From contig CANJNZ010000006.1 in the NCBI GenBank assembly GCA_947476045.1, forward strand, positions 1-64,000: a DNA stretch of 64,000 nt, read 5' to 3'. Positions 36,234 through 44,381 of the stretch are shown in pieces. This DNA is from Chthoniobacteraceae bacterium (lineage in GTDB: Bacteria > Verrucomicrobiota > Verrucomicrobiia > Chthoniobacterales > Chthoniobacteraceae). The notes beneath the pieces were generated by a model. That model was given only the letters and a program-made list of their open reading frames with translations, ran no database searches and was not told where the DNA came from. Each line of letters starts with the position of its first letter. Within the stretch, counting starts at the first letter, position 1. Both the position numbers and the translations under genes were made by a program.

Positions 36234-38069
36234 TTACTCGCCCTTGTCCTTGTAAAATTCGGCCATCTTCGTGACGAACTCATCAATGAAGATGTGCATG
36301 TCGTCCTTCGCGTCCTTCACGCGCGAGAGAATGTAGTTGTAGCCAAATAGCGAAGGAATAGCGACGGCGAGACCGGCGACGGTCGCGAGCAACGCAGCAG
36401 CGATACCGGGCGCGATGGCGTTCACGTTCACTTCGCCGGCGGCGGCCACGGCGGCGAAGGTAATCATCACACCGACGACTGTTCCGAGCAGACCGAGGAA
36501 CGGGCCGCCGGAAATGCAGATGGTGAGCAGCACGATCAGCTTGTTGATTTTCTGCGTCTCGCGAACGAGCCCGCCGTCGAGCGCAGCGCGGATTGCCTGA
36601 ATGCTGCGGCCTGCGAGACCGCGACGCACTCCCACTTCGCGATCCACGGCCATACGGTGGCGGATTTCTTCCACGCCGATGTGGTAGATGCGATACACCG
36701 ACGAACGGCGCAGGCTTTTTGCGTTCTCTTTGGTCACGCGCCCGCCGAGCGATTTGGAAGTCTCAACGTCATCGCTATCGAGAACGGTGAGGTCGGATGC
36801 AACATGGCGCCACTCCCGCATGAAAATCTCATTTCCCTTCGCAATTCCGTTCAAATAACGCGTTTTGCTGACCATCACATACCAGCTCATCACCGCCATG
36901 ATCGCGAGGATGATGATGACCGCCCAACCGTCAAAAGTGAGGTTGGCGATGATGACGGCGAACGTGCCGGTCGTCAGCCAGCTCAGCCAATTGGTTGGCT
37001 TCTCATCGGCGCCAAGCAAGATGGTCTTCGGGCCTTTCTCGCCGCCTTGCGAAGCTGCTGCGAGTCCGATCCAGCCAGCGGGGCGTGCGACTTTGTGGAT
37101 TTGCAGTTCGTCCAGTTCACCAGTGAATGGTGTTGCTCCAGAAGTTTTATCGCCGCCGAGGATGAAATTGCCGTTGATGGCGGGAAGGCCCGCCCCGACA
37201 GCGTTGGCGACTTCGCCATTTACGAAAAGCGTGGTCTTTGTGCCATCGCTCATCACTGCGATGTGTGCCCAGGAACCTGGCTGCAAGGGCTGCGGTGCAG
37301 CGGCGCGCTGGCCGGAAATTTCGACATAGGGCGCGCCTTTATCCACGCCGACTACGAATGAGTTTTTGTCGTCGCGGCGACTGAGGATGACGCCATTTGG
37401 CTGCGTTGCCTTCGCCCACACGGTGATCGTCGTTGGCGAATTACCCGTCCACACCAGCGAGCCGGATGCGGCAATCGGCACGTTGATTTTCCCGTTGAAA
37501 GCGACGCCGCTGCCGATTTGCGCACCGTCGAGTTTTCCGCCTGCGGATTCTGTGGTGTTGTTGCTCTTCGTGGAGTCACCGGCGTTCTGTCCGCTCTCAT
37601 TGAAATGGAATACGAGCACGGTGTCCGCGTCGAAGCTGCCCTTTGCATCATCAGCCTTCGCCGCCTTCGCATCGTTCGAGCCAAAATACATCCAGAACGT
37701 CGTTTTTGCGTTTGGTTTTACGTCGGGCAGCTTCACCCACACGTAGGCTTCGCCCATCAACGCATCAATTTTTTCGACGTGATGCGTGAGCAGCGTCTTG
37801 CCGTCCTCGGCAACAAAACGGAGGTCGCTCAAATCTTCCTTTGCCAGCGGATAGCCATCGCCGAAAAGTCGCACGAGCACCGTGCTCGCACCGATGGGCT
37901 CGGCGACATTTCCGCCAGCCGCCGTGGTGTCCACGGTGACTTTCTTGCGCATCGTCCACGCGCCATCCCACCAGTCACCGGCATGGGCGGCTGCACTGAG
38001 CAAAAGCCCGGCGACAGCGACGGCCATCAGTTTCATCCAGTTTGTTTTCGTTGTGCGTGCGATTTCCAT
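36234..38069 (-). CDS. DUF2341-LamG-ExbB fusion: proton channel with large periplasmic lectin-like domain
   Basis: A 611-residue protein that joins an ExbB/TolQ/MotA channel to an exported domain. Residues 1-30 are a signal peptide ending AHA. Residues 32-135 match DUF2341 (WWDGAWTMRKKVTVD, then VWVKLPDV, FWMYFGS). Residues 145-340 are a LamG/concanavalin-like domain (ITVWAKA, GSWAHIAVMSDGTKTTLFVNGE, GELDELQIHKVARP). Three membrane segments follow at about 382-402, 512-543 and 553-575, with GGPFLGLLGTVVGVM and APGIAAALLATVAGLAVAIP as the ExbB/TolQ hallmark. The usual ExbB has no such periplasmic N-terminal part. It starts 30 bases after the TpsB stop codon, tying the motor to this secretion route. 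Confidence 0.92.
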   Translation of the reverse strand: MEIARTTKTNWMKLMAVAVAGLLLSAAAHAGDWWDGAWTMRKKVTVDTTAAGGNVAEPIGASTVLVRLFGDGYPLAKEDLSDLRFVAEDGKTLLTHHVEKIDALMGEAYVWVKLPDVKPNAKTTFWMYFGSNDAKAAKADDAKGSFDADTVLVFHFNESGQNAGDSTKSNNTTESAGGKLDGAQIGSGVAFNGKINVPIAASGSLVWTGNSPTTITVWAKATQPNGVILSRRDDKNSFVVGVDKGAPYVEISGQRAAAPQPLQPGSWAHIAVMSDGTKTTLFVNGEVANAVGAGLPAINGNFILGGDKTSGATPFTGELDELQIHKVARPAGWIGLAAASQGGEKGPKTILLGADEKPTNWLSWLTTGTFAVIIANLTFDGWAVIIILAIMAVMSWYVMVSKTRYLNGIAKGNEIFMREWRHVASDLTVLDSDDVETSKSLGGRVTKENAKSLRRSSVYRIYHIGVEEIRHRMAVDREVGVRRGLAGRSIQAIRAALDGGLVRETQKINKLIVLLTICISGGPFLGLLGTVVGVMITFAAVAAAGEVNVNAIAPGIAAALLATVAGLAVAIPSLFGYNYILSRVKDAKDDMHIFIDEFVTKMAEFYKDKGE

Positions 38070-38099
38070 GTGAGTCGTTCGTAAAAAAAGTGATGTGGT

Positions 38100-39812
38100 T
38101 TAAAAGTCCGCCCACAGGCGGAAATTGACGCGCGTGTCGTGCGCTTGCGTGGTGCCTATCGTGGTGAGCGGCAGGGCCAGTTCGACGATGCCGTGGAAGT
38201 GATCGAAGAACTCCACTTCGCTGCCGATGCCGAAGCTCGCTAAGCGGTAGGAGGAATCCTGCTCCGGCAAAGTGTCGTGCAGCGTGAGCGTCCCGGCGTC
38301 TGCAAAGGCGTAGAATCGCCATTCGTTGCCCGTGCTTTCTTCGACCTCCTCCTCCACCCCTTGGAGGTTCTTCTTCTTCACCATACGCTTTGTTTTCAAA
38401 AGCGACGGAGTGCGGAGTTCAAATGTGCCGAAAATTGCATTGTCGCCGAGCGCCTCTGCTTCCTTGTAGCCGCGAGCCGTGCCCATGCCGCCGCCGCCAA
38501 ATTGCTCGCTGTTCACCAGCGGCTGATCCGAGGCCTGCCCCTGCAATTTCAAGAACATTTCCCAGCCGCGCCCAAGCTCCTGCGTGTGCGAAATGTCGCC
38601 ACGGAAATAGATGAAATTCCCATCCGCTCCGAAGCGATTGCGATCCAGCTCCGACGCTTCGCTGCCCGTGCCTCGGATGCCGAGCGTGACTCCGGCGCTG
38701 GCGGTCGTTGCGCCTGTATCCACGCGTTTCGTTTTTCCGGGATTTGCCGCGTCCGCCACGTCGCGACTGTGCAGCCATGTTCCATCCCATGTGGCGCTGA
38801 CCGGGTAGTAAGTGATGGGCGTTTTATCCGTCGTGAGGCCGATGGTGACTGCCTGATCAAAGCGCTTCCAATCCAGACCGAGGCTGAACGATTGGTAAAA
38901 GCCATCCTGCGACGGCAAAGTGAACATCCCGCGAAGACCGAAAATTTCCCCGCGCCCAGCAGATGCCACACTGCCAAGCGTCGAAACATTACTGTCCTGC
39001 TTCGTGCCCGTGAGCATGAGGCTGAACGAATCAATGTCGCGGAAACGCCAGAGGTAATATGCGGAGAACACCTTCACCTCGCTCGTGTCCTGCGGCGACA
39101 TCTGGTAGCTCGCACCAATCGTGTGGCCGACCTGCCAGAGGTTTGCGTAACTGAATGATCCACTGAGACGGAGGTCGGTCGTGTTGGCGCTCGCGCGGTT
39201 GTTTAGTTCGACGTTGCCATGAAATGGGGATTTGTCCTTCACGAGCAACTCCACATCGTAAAGCCCGGGTTCGTCTTCGCGTGCTACAAGCTTCGGCTGC
39301 ACACTGCGGTCGGGGTGCTTATTCAATGCCGCGATATCCCGCTGCACGTCGTTGAAATTGATCACTTTTCCCTCCGCTAAAGAGAGCGCCTTGGCCTTGA
39401 TTTCACTCGGCAGGAAATATCGTGCGCCCTTCACGCGAAGGCTCGCCACTTTTCCATCGATGACCTCCAGCAGCACGACTCCACCATTACCGCTCTGCTC
39501 CGCCACCATCTGGACACGCGTTCCGCTGAAACCTTTTCCATCATACACCTTTTGAAGCGCATTAGCCGCGTTCTGAATGTCAGCCACCGTCCGGCCCGGC
39601 CCTAGAAATGGATAGACCGCCTCTTCAATCTCAATACGAGGGATATGCTTCGCCCCGAGAACCCGAAACTCGCGGATGAACATCGTCTTCTCCTGCTCTT
39701 CTGCACTAAGCTGCGTAGTGCAGAGCAGCGCTGAAAGAGCCGACCACAGAGCCACGCGCATCCCCCTGCGGTTTGCAGGCGTAGAGATTTGAAAGCGAGC
39801 GCTCAGGAACAT
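38100..39812 (-). CDS. TpsB/FhaC-family outer-membrane transporter
   Basis: A 570-residue two-partner secretion transporter. I use the ATG at 39812, which starts an n-region followed by a hydrophobic signal ending QLSA near residue 40; an alternative ATG at 39761 gives a more compact signal peptide. POTRA domains follow: FIREFRVLGAKHI...VYPFLGPGRTVADIQNAANALQKVYDGKGF (about 47-105), then the second with VASLRVKGARYF and GKVINFNDVQRDIAALN. From about residue 200 the chain is a beta-barrel (NVELNNRASANTTDLRLSGSFSYANLW is the typical first barrel region), with the conserved GRGEIFGLRG and a C-terminal strand ending LWADF. It is the expected exporter for the giant adhesin encoded at the far end of the same operon. 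Confidence 0.93.
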   Translation of the reverse strand: MFLSARFQISTPANRRGMRVALWSALSALLCTTQLSAEEQEKTMFIREFRVLGAKHIPRIEIEEAVYPFLGPGRTVADIQNAANALQKVYDGKGFSGTRVQMVAEQSGNGGVVLLEVIDGKVASLRVKGARYFLPSEIKAKALSLAEGKVINFNDVQRDIAALNKHPDRSVQPKLVAREDEPGLYDVELLVKDKSPFHGNVELNNRASANTTDLRLSGSFSYANLWQVGHTIGASYQMSPQDTSEVKVFSAYYLWRFRDIDSFSLMLTGTKQDSNVSTLGSVASAGRGEIFGLRGMFTLPSQDGFYQSFSLGLDWKRFDQAVTIGLTTDKTPITYYPVSATWDGTWLHSRDVADAANPGKTKRVDTGATTASAGVTLGIRGTGSEASELDRNRFGADGNFIYFRGDISHTQELGRGWEMFLKLQGQASDQPLVNSEQFGGGGMGTARGYKEAEALGDNAIFGTFELRTPSLLKTKRMVKKKNLQGVEEEVEESTGNEWRFYAFADAGTLTLHDTLPEQDSSYRLASFGIGSEVEFFDHFHGIVELALPLTTIGTTQAHDTRVNFRLWADF

Positions 39813-39885
39813 AGTGCGACAACTTAAAAGCGCTTTCGTGACAGTCGTATGGCAGAGCGGAAACGATCCAGTGAAAGTGAGCGCT

Positions 39886-40575
39886 CTACGCATCCAAACG
39901 GTAGCCGAACCCACGCACCGTCTGAATATGCTCCGCAGCAGAGCCGAGTTTATCGCGCAGGCGGCGCAAATGCGTGTCCACAGTGCGAATCTCGATCTCT
40001 GTCTCCGCCCCCCACACAATCCCTACCAATTCATCCCGAGAGAAAACGCGCCCCGGCTGACGAAACAGCGCGGCGAGCAACTTGAATTCAGCAGCCGTCA
40101 AATCCACGCGCTTCCCCTTCACCTTCACCTCATGCCCATCGAGGTCGAGAATGATATCGCCCACACTTGAATAGCGGACGACCGGCGCAGGTCCCGTGCG
40201 ACGGGACAGGATGGATTTCACACGCAGCGTCAGCTCGCGCGGACTGAAAGGCTTCGTCACGTAATCGTCCGCTCCAAGTTCGAGGCTCACAATGCGATCC
40301 ACTTCATCCTTCCGCGCCGTAAGCATGATAATCGGGATATGCGCAGTGCGCGGTTCACTTTTCAGCGCACGCAAGACATCGGTGCCACTCATGTGCGGCA
40401 TCATCAAATCCAGCACCATCAACGCCGGCTCATTCTTGCGCGCCTTTTCCAGCGCCTCCCGCCCATCGCTGGCGTGCGTCACTTGATAACCCGCCGCCGT
40501 CAGATTCTGCGAAACCAGCTTCACGACATCCTCCTCATCGTCCGCCACCAAAATCTGCTGAATCAAAGCGCTCAT
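39886..40575 (-). CDS. OmpR/PhoB-family response regulator heading the secretion operon
   Basis: A 229-residue DNA-binding regulator. The receiver domain covers residues 6-120, with the acidic pair DDEED (12-16), the phosphorylation site Asp56 in LMVLDLMMP, and the Lys in VTKPFSP. The winged-helix output domain covers about 130-228 (VDLTAAEFKLLAALFRQPGRVFSRDELV, then RTVDTHLRRLRDKLG and the C-terminal hairpin VRGFGYRLDA). I start at MSALIQQ because the family begins there. No histidine kinase is encoded near. It lies 73 bases upstream of the TpsB gene on the same strand and may control the operon; its target sites are unknown. Confidence 0.92.
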   Translation of the reverse strand: MSALIQQILVADDEEDVVKLVSQNLTAAGYQVTHASDGREALEKARKNEPALMVLDLMMPHMSGTDVLRALKSEPRTAHIPIIMLTARKDEVDRIVSLELGADDYVTKPFSPRELTLRVKSILSRRTGPAPVVRYSSVGDIILDLDGHEVKVKGKRVDLTAAEFKLLAALFRQPGRVFSRDELVGIVWGAETEIEIRTVDTHLRRLRDKLGSAAEHIQTVRGFGYRLDA

Positions 40576-40911
40576 GCGAAATGCAGCAGAAGCCCTGCGG
40601 GCAAAATGGCCGCCTGCATCAGCAAGCAGCAAATGACGATGGAAAACGTTTGTAACACCACCGCATTAATGAGCCCCCTTCGTTACAGCCTGATTGCAAG
40701 CGTGTGAAGATATGGCGGCTTCTGTGTTACGACGGAAACCGTCGCGCCAAATGCGGGCGGTGTGTGTTTTGGTGAGTAACTGCTGCAAACAGTGGAGGGC
40801 CAGAGAACAACTTCATAGATGACCGATGTAAGTGGATATACAGCCGTGCCTCACGTTGAAGTTGCGTTCGCACCCGCGCTTCCCTCATACAGGCGGCGTT
40901 CTTTAACCTTC
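40576..40911. other. Divergent promoter region of the secretion operon and the FAD oxidoreductase gene
   Basis: 336 bases between two divergent starts with no gene. On the minus strand three GTAAC/GTTAC cores occur: TCGTAAC at about 40725, CTGTAAC at about 40683, and a GTTACAAACG at about 40645. They could be half-sites for the winged-helix regulator encoded next door, but spacing is not regular enough to claim a box. Confidence 0.35.
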
Positions 40912-42372
40912 ATGCCTCATCTTAAAAAACGGGATTTCATCAAAAGCACAGTCATGGCGTGTGTGGGCGCATCGGTGCTCGGGCCGGAGTCTTTGACGGC
41001 TGCGGAAACGACGACGGAGAAAACGCCGGCGAAGAATCTGGGGAAGGCGAAAAAGATCATCGTGGGTGGTGCGGGGATCGCGGGGATGTGCTGCGCTTAC
41101 GAGCTGATGAAAAAGGGGCACGAGGTCGTGGTGCTGGAGGCTTCGGGCCGGCATGGTGGTCATGTTTTCACGGCGCACGACGGGCTTTCGGACGGTCTTT
41201 ACGGCGACTACGGGCAGGAGCACATCACGAAGCCGGGCTACGAACGGTATTGGGGTTACATCAAGGAATTTGAACTCACGGCGCTGCCGTATCCGCGACG
41301 AAAAAATCTGGTGCGCAGGATTGATGGGAAATTTTACTCGGAGGAAATGCTGAAGGACCCGGCGGTGCTGCGGCAGTTGGGATTCAACGAGCGCGAGGTA
41401 AAGTTTCTCTCGCAGAATCCGTGGTGGGATTTGCCGTCGCTCTACTTCGCGCCCTACCTCGATAAATTCACGGACGAGTATCAGCCGTTCGGCGTGGGCT
41501 ACGATGACTGGGACACGATTCCGATGCGGGATATTTTCAAAAAGGACGGCGCATCGAAGGCAGCGCTCGGTCACATGCACGGCGGCGGCGCTTCGGCGCT
41601 GTATGAATTGTGGATGGCGGCGATCCTGAAATTGCGCGGTGTGCCGCTTTCACCGCCCGAGTTGTTCCGGCTGAAAGGCGGCAATCAAATGCTGCCGAAT
41701 GCCTTCGCAAAACGACTCGGCAAGCGCGTGCAGTTGAACTGCCCGATTGTTTCCATCCAGCACGGCGACACGGGCGTGACCATCACCTACAAGCAGAACA
41801 ACGAGCAGAAGGAGATGTCCGCCGATTACTTCGTGAACTGCATCCCGCTGCCCGCTTTTAAGAACATCCCCGTGCAGCCGGAACTGCCGCAGGAGAGACA
41901 GTTCATCATCGAAAACGTCGCCTACGATTCCTATCAACGCTTCGTCTTTCAGGCGTCGTCCAAGTTCTGGCTCGATGACGGCGTGAGCATCAACATGGAA
42001 CTGGATCATCCCGACCTGTGGGCGACATGGCAGTGCGCCGACGAGGTGGACACGCACCGCGTGATCGTGCTCGGCACGGGGCCGGGAGGGATTTCCCCGC
42101 AGCGCGCACTGGCGGCATTTCGCGAGATGTATCCGGGGAAAAAGGACACCATCGAGCTGGCGATCAGCAAAGACTGGACGAAGGAGAAATTCTCGCCGAC
42201 GTGCGAGCGCATGGCATTTCCGAAGGGCGAGCTTTCCAAATTCTGGCCGCTGCTGATGAAGCCGCATGGCCGCATCCATTTTGCTGGAGCTTATGCCGAC
42301 AACCTCAACTGGGGCACCGAGGCCGCCACGCGCTCCGCGAACCGCGTCGCCAACGAAATAGACAAAGCCTGA
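40912..42372 (+). CDS. Exported FAD-dependent amine-oxidase/protoporphyrinogen-oxidase-like protein
   Basis: A 486-residue flavoprotein. The start at MPHLKKRDFIKST gives a Tat-like leader (a basic KKRDF box then a short hydrophobic stretch), so the folded enzyme is probably exported with its cofactor; the twin basic pair is Lys-Arg rather than Arg-Arg, which weakens this. The dinucleotide-binding motif is VGGAGIAGMCCAYEL, then a Glu after strand 2 in VVLEASGRHGGH. The C-terminal FAD contact is FAGAYADNLNWGTEAATRSANRVA. The family oxidises amines or aromatic precursors; the substrate is unknown. A c-type cytochrome gene follows on the same strand after 148 bases and may be the electron acceptor. 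Confidence 0.83.
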   Translation: MPHLKKRDFIKSTVMACVGASVLGPESLTAAETTTEKTPAKNLGKAKKIIVGGAGIAGMCCAYELMKKGHEVVVLEASGRHGGHVFTAHDGLSDGLYGDYGQEHITKPGYERYWGYIKEFELTALPYPRRKNLVRRIDGKFYSEEMLKDPAVLRQLGFNEREVKFLSQNPWWDLPSLYFAPYLDKFTDEYQPFGVGYDDWDTIPMRDIFKKDGASKAALGHMHGGGASALYELWMAAILKLRGVPLSPPELFRLKGGNQMLPNAFAKRLGKRVQLNCPIVSIQHGDTGVTITYKQNNEQKEMSADYFVNCIPLPAFKNIPVQPELPQERQFIIENVAYDSYQRFVFQASSKFWLDDGVSINMELDHPDLWATWQCADEVDTHRVIVLGTGPGGISPQRALAAFREMYPGKKDTIELAISKDWTKEKFSPTCERMAFPKGELSKFWPLLMKPHGRIHFAGAYADNLNWGTEAATRSANRVANEIDKA

Positions 42373-42401
42373 GCCTGCATGACAGGGGAAACACAGATAG
42401 T

Positions 42402-42481
42402 TCCGCAGATTGCGCAGATGAATGCAGATTTTGAAACGAAGCTGCCCTGCAACATCTGCGATAATCTGCGTAATCTGCGGA
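42402..42481. repeat. Intergenic palindromic repeat made of ATCTGCG units
   Basis: The left arm TCCGCAGATTGCGCAGAT (42402-42419) is the reverse complement, with one mismatch, of the right arm ATCTGCGTAATCTGCGGA (42464-42481). A third unit ATCTGCGAT lies just before the right arm. The transcript would fold into a long hairpin. No T-run follows, so it is not an ordinary terminator. Similar ATCTGCG/AATCTGCGG arrays are familiar to me from intergenic DNA of other bacteria, but I cannot count copies here. Confidence 0.8.
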
Positions 42482-42520
42482 CAAAAAACCTCCTCATTAT
42501 TTAGTCAGCCGCCCGCAAAT

Positions 42521-43249
42521 ATGCGCTTCGCATTTCTTTTCACCATCGGATTGGCGGCCCTCGCATTCCACTGCCACGCCGCGCCGCCTGCGGATTCCAA
42601 AAACAGCGAGCCCGAAGTCATCATCACCGCACCTGCGGACAAGAGCGTGTTTCGTTGGAACGCCGTCGTTCCATTTTCGATCAGCGTCTCGGATGCGGAA
42701 GATGGCAAAACTGAATTCGAGGAAATCCCCGCGAACAAAGTGTTCCTCCACATCGCGTATCTACCGGATGCTTCGCAAAAGGAAAAATACCTCGGCGAAC
42801 TTGCGAAGGCCGACAACGAGCCGCTGCGAAGGATGGGCGCGTCGAACTGCTTCACCTGCCACACCGCCACGACCAAACTCATAGGCCCCTCCTTCGACCT
42901 CATCGCCAAGCGCTACACGCCCACGCCGGAAACCGTGGACGCCCTCGCGAAGAAAATCCTCGCAGGCACCGCCGGTGTGTGGGGCCCCGTCGCCATGCCA
43001 CCGCATCCCGATTTGAAAATCGAGGAGGCCCGGCAGTTGGTGGAGTGGATTTTAAAAAACAACACGGACCCGAATCGCAGTTTCGTCATCGGCTACGAAG
43101 GAGCCTTCCGCACCCGCGAAAAACCCGAAGGCGATTCCGCCAACAGCATCTACGTCCTCACCGCTACTTACAAAGATCGCGGAGCCAAGGACGCCCCGCA
43201 AACCAGCATCGAAGGCCGACACACCGTCGTGCTCAAAAGCGCGCAGTAG
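42521..43249 (+). CDS. Exported c-type cytochrome
   Basis: A 242-residue periplasmic protein. The ATG at 42521 starts a signal peptide (MRFAFLFTIGLAALAFHCHA), so the upstream in-frame ATG at 42422 is discarded. Residues 25-95 form a small beta-sandwich of the sort fused to cytochromes in sugar dehydrogenases (ITAPADKSVFRWNAVVPFSI...SDAEDG). The heme site is CFTCH at about residues 114-118, and the distal Met is likely in VAMPPHP. The C terminus (about 185-242) reads GYEGAFRTREKP...SIYVLTATYKDRG and looks like a further beta-rich part. It probably accepts electrons from the neighbouring exported flavoprotein. Confidence 0.85.
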   Translation: MRFAFLFTIGLAALAFHCHAAPPADSKNSEPEVIITAPADKSVFRWNAVVPFSISVSDAEDGKTEFEEIPANKVFLHIAYLPDASQKEKYLGELAKADNEPLRRMGASNCFTCHTATTKLIGPSFDLIAKRYTPTPETVDALAKKILAGTAGVWGPVAMPPHPDLKIEEARQLVEWILKNNTDPNRSFVIGYEGAFRTREKPEGDSANSIYVLTATYKDRGAKDAPQTSIEGRHTVVLKSAQ

Positions 43250-43266
43250 TTTTACGGAGCCCGCGC

Positions 43267-43440
43267 CTACGGCACCTCGGTGGTGATGATGGCTTGGGAT
43301 TTGTCGGTGAAGGTGGCGAGCCAGACGACTTGCCCGGCGTCGTTGAAGCTGCGCGTCACACCGGTGTTCCCCACGGTCGGGGTCAGCAGGGTGAAGCTCT
43401 TGATCGTTTTGCCGCTGAACGAAACCGGAACGGCATCAAC
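43267..43440 (-). pseudogene. C-terminal remnant of an NxxGxxAF-type exported protein
   Basis: On the minus strand a frame of 57 codons ending at the stop 43267-43269 reads SGKTIKSFTLLTPTVGNTGV, then TRSFNDAGQVVWLATF and IITTEVP. This aligns without gaps in pattern to the last 55 residues of the exported protein at 14437-17778 (SGKTVVSLTFLNAVTGSNGV, TRNFNNNRQVIYSAKF, IITQTIP). The frame runs into unrelated codons and a stop upstream of 43440. No start or signal is available, so it is the tail of a lost gene, not a functional one. Confidence 0.8.
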
Positions 43441-43563
43441 GCGCAAGAGGCAGCGCTGCGCGAAGGCTCAGGCAATGATCACTCACGGCGTGAACACGCG
43501 CCGGATGCAATTCGGAATCAAATCCAGCGAACCGCGATTGCCGGAAAACCCGGCGCAGACGGC

Positions 43564-44142
43564 TTATTTCTCGCGTCCGCTCATCGGCTCGAACGTCTCC
43601 AGCAGCGGCGCGAGATCGATGACTTCGTTTGCGGAAGACTTCAGGCCGCTGCCGAGATTTGCGGACACGGATGCCACCTCCACGCGGATGCCACTGCGCC
43701 TGAGTTGCAGCGCGAGGTAGGCAAAATCAGCGTCGCCGGTCACGAGAATCACCACGTCGGGCTTCATCGCAAAGGAAAGCTCCATGGCATCAATCGCCAT
43801 CATCACGTCCACATTCGATTTGTAGTGCCCTTCCTCACCGGGCGAACCGTCCTTCGTCACCACGAGAAATCCGTTGCTCCGCAGCCAGTGGACGAACTTG
43901 TTCTTCTTCTCGCGTTCGGTTTGCCAGACGGGCATCGCAGGAGGCAGGCCCACGTAAACGACCATCTCGATCACTTCCCTCCCCTTCTCTTCGTTGTTAA
44001 AGAAATCGCGCAGTTTCACCCACTCCATGCTGCGTTTGGCTGCCCACGCGGAACTGATCACGTTGGACTCGTCCACCAGCACCAGCACGCGCGACACACG
44101 CGATTTCACTGAGGTTTGCTCGGCAGTTTTTCGGCTTTTCAT
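43564..44142 (-). CDS. NYN/LabA-family PIN-like nuclease-fold protein
   Basis: A 192-residue cytoplasmic protein of the NYN (LabA/DUF88) family, which has a PIN-like RNase fold. The acidic metal-binding positions are visible: VLVLVDESNV near residue 20, SNVDVMMAIDAME near residue 110, and LVTGDADFAYLALQLRRSG near residue 133. The glycine-rich strand GIRVEVAS follows. Some family members cleave or bind RNA; the target here is not known. The gene stands alone and is divergent from the symporter gene, with 239 bases between. Length is normal for the family. Confidence 0.85.
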   Translation of the reverse strand: MKSRKTAEQTSVKSRVSRVLVLVDESNVISSAWAAKRSMEWVKLRDFFNNEEKGREVIEMVVYVGLPPAMPVWQTEREKKNKFVHWLRSNGFLVVTKDGSPGEEGHYKSNVDVMMAIDAMELSFAMKPDVVILVTGDADFAYLALQLRRSGIRVEVASVSANLGSGLKSSANEVIDLAPLLETFEPMSGREK

Positions 44143-44381
44143 GAGTATAGATTAGATTTTGAAAGAAAAGTGGCGCGGATTCGATGAATGAGCCGTTTCT
44201 GTGAAGATGTAGCGATACCTTCACGCCGGCAAGAACCCATCGTGTGCACGATTTTTTGGCTATGGGCTGGTAATTATTTTGTCTTGCCCGATAAGGTCGC
44301 GTTTTATTCCCAAAAGCACACTCACCTGCCGGGCGTGCGACTCCCAAATTTTCGCTTCTTTATTCAACCAAGTATTCGCCA
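44143..44381. other. Divergent intergenic region
   Basis: 239 bases between the NYN gene and the symporter gene. It must hold their promoters. I find no repeat, RNA gene or coding frame that I can support. Confidence 0.4.
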
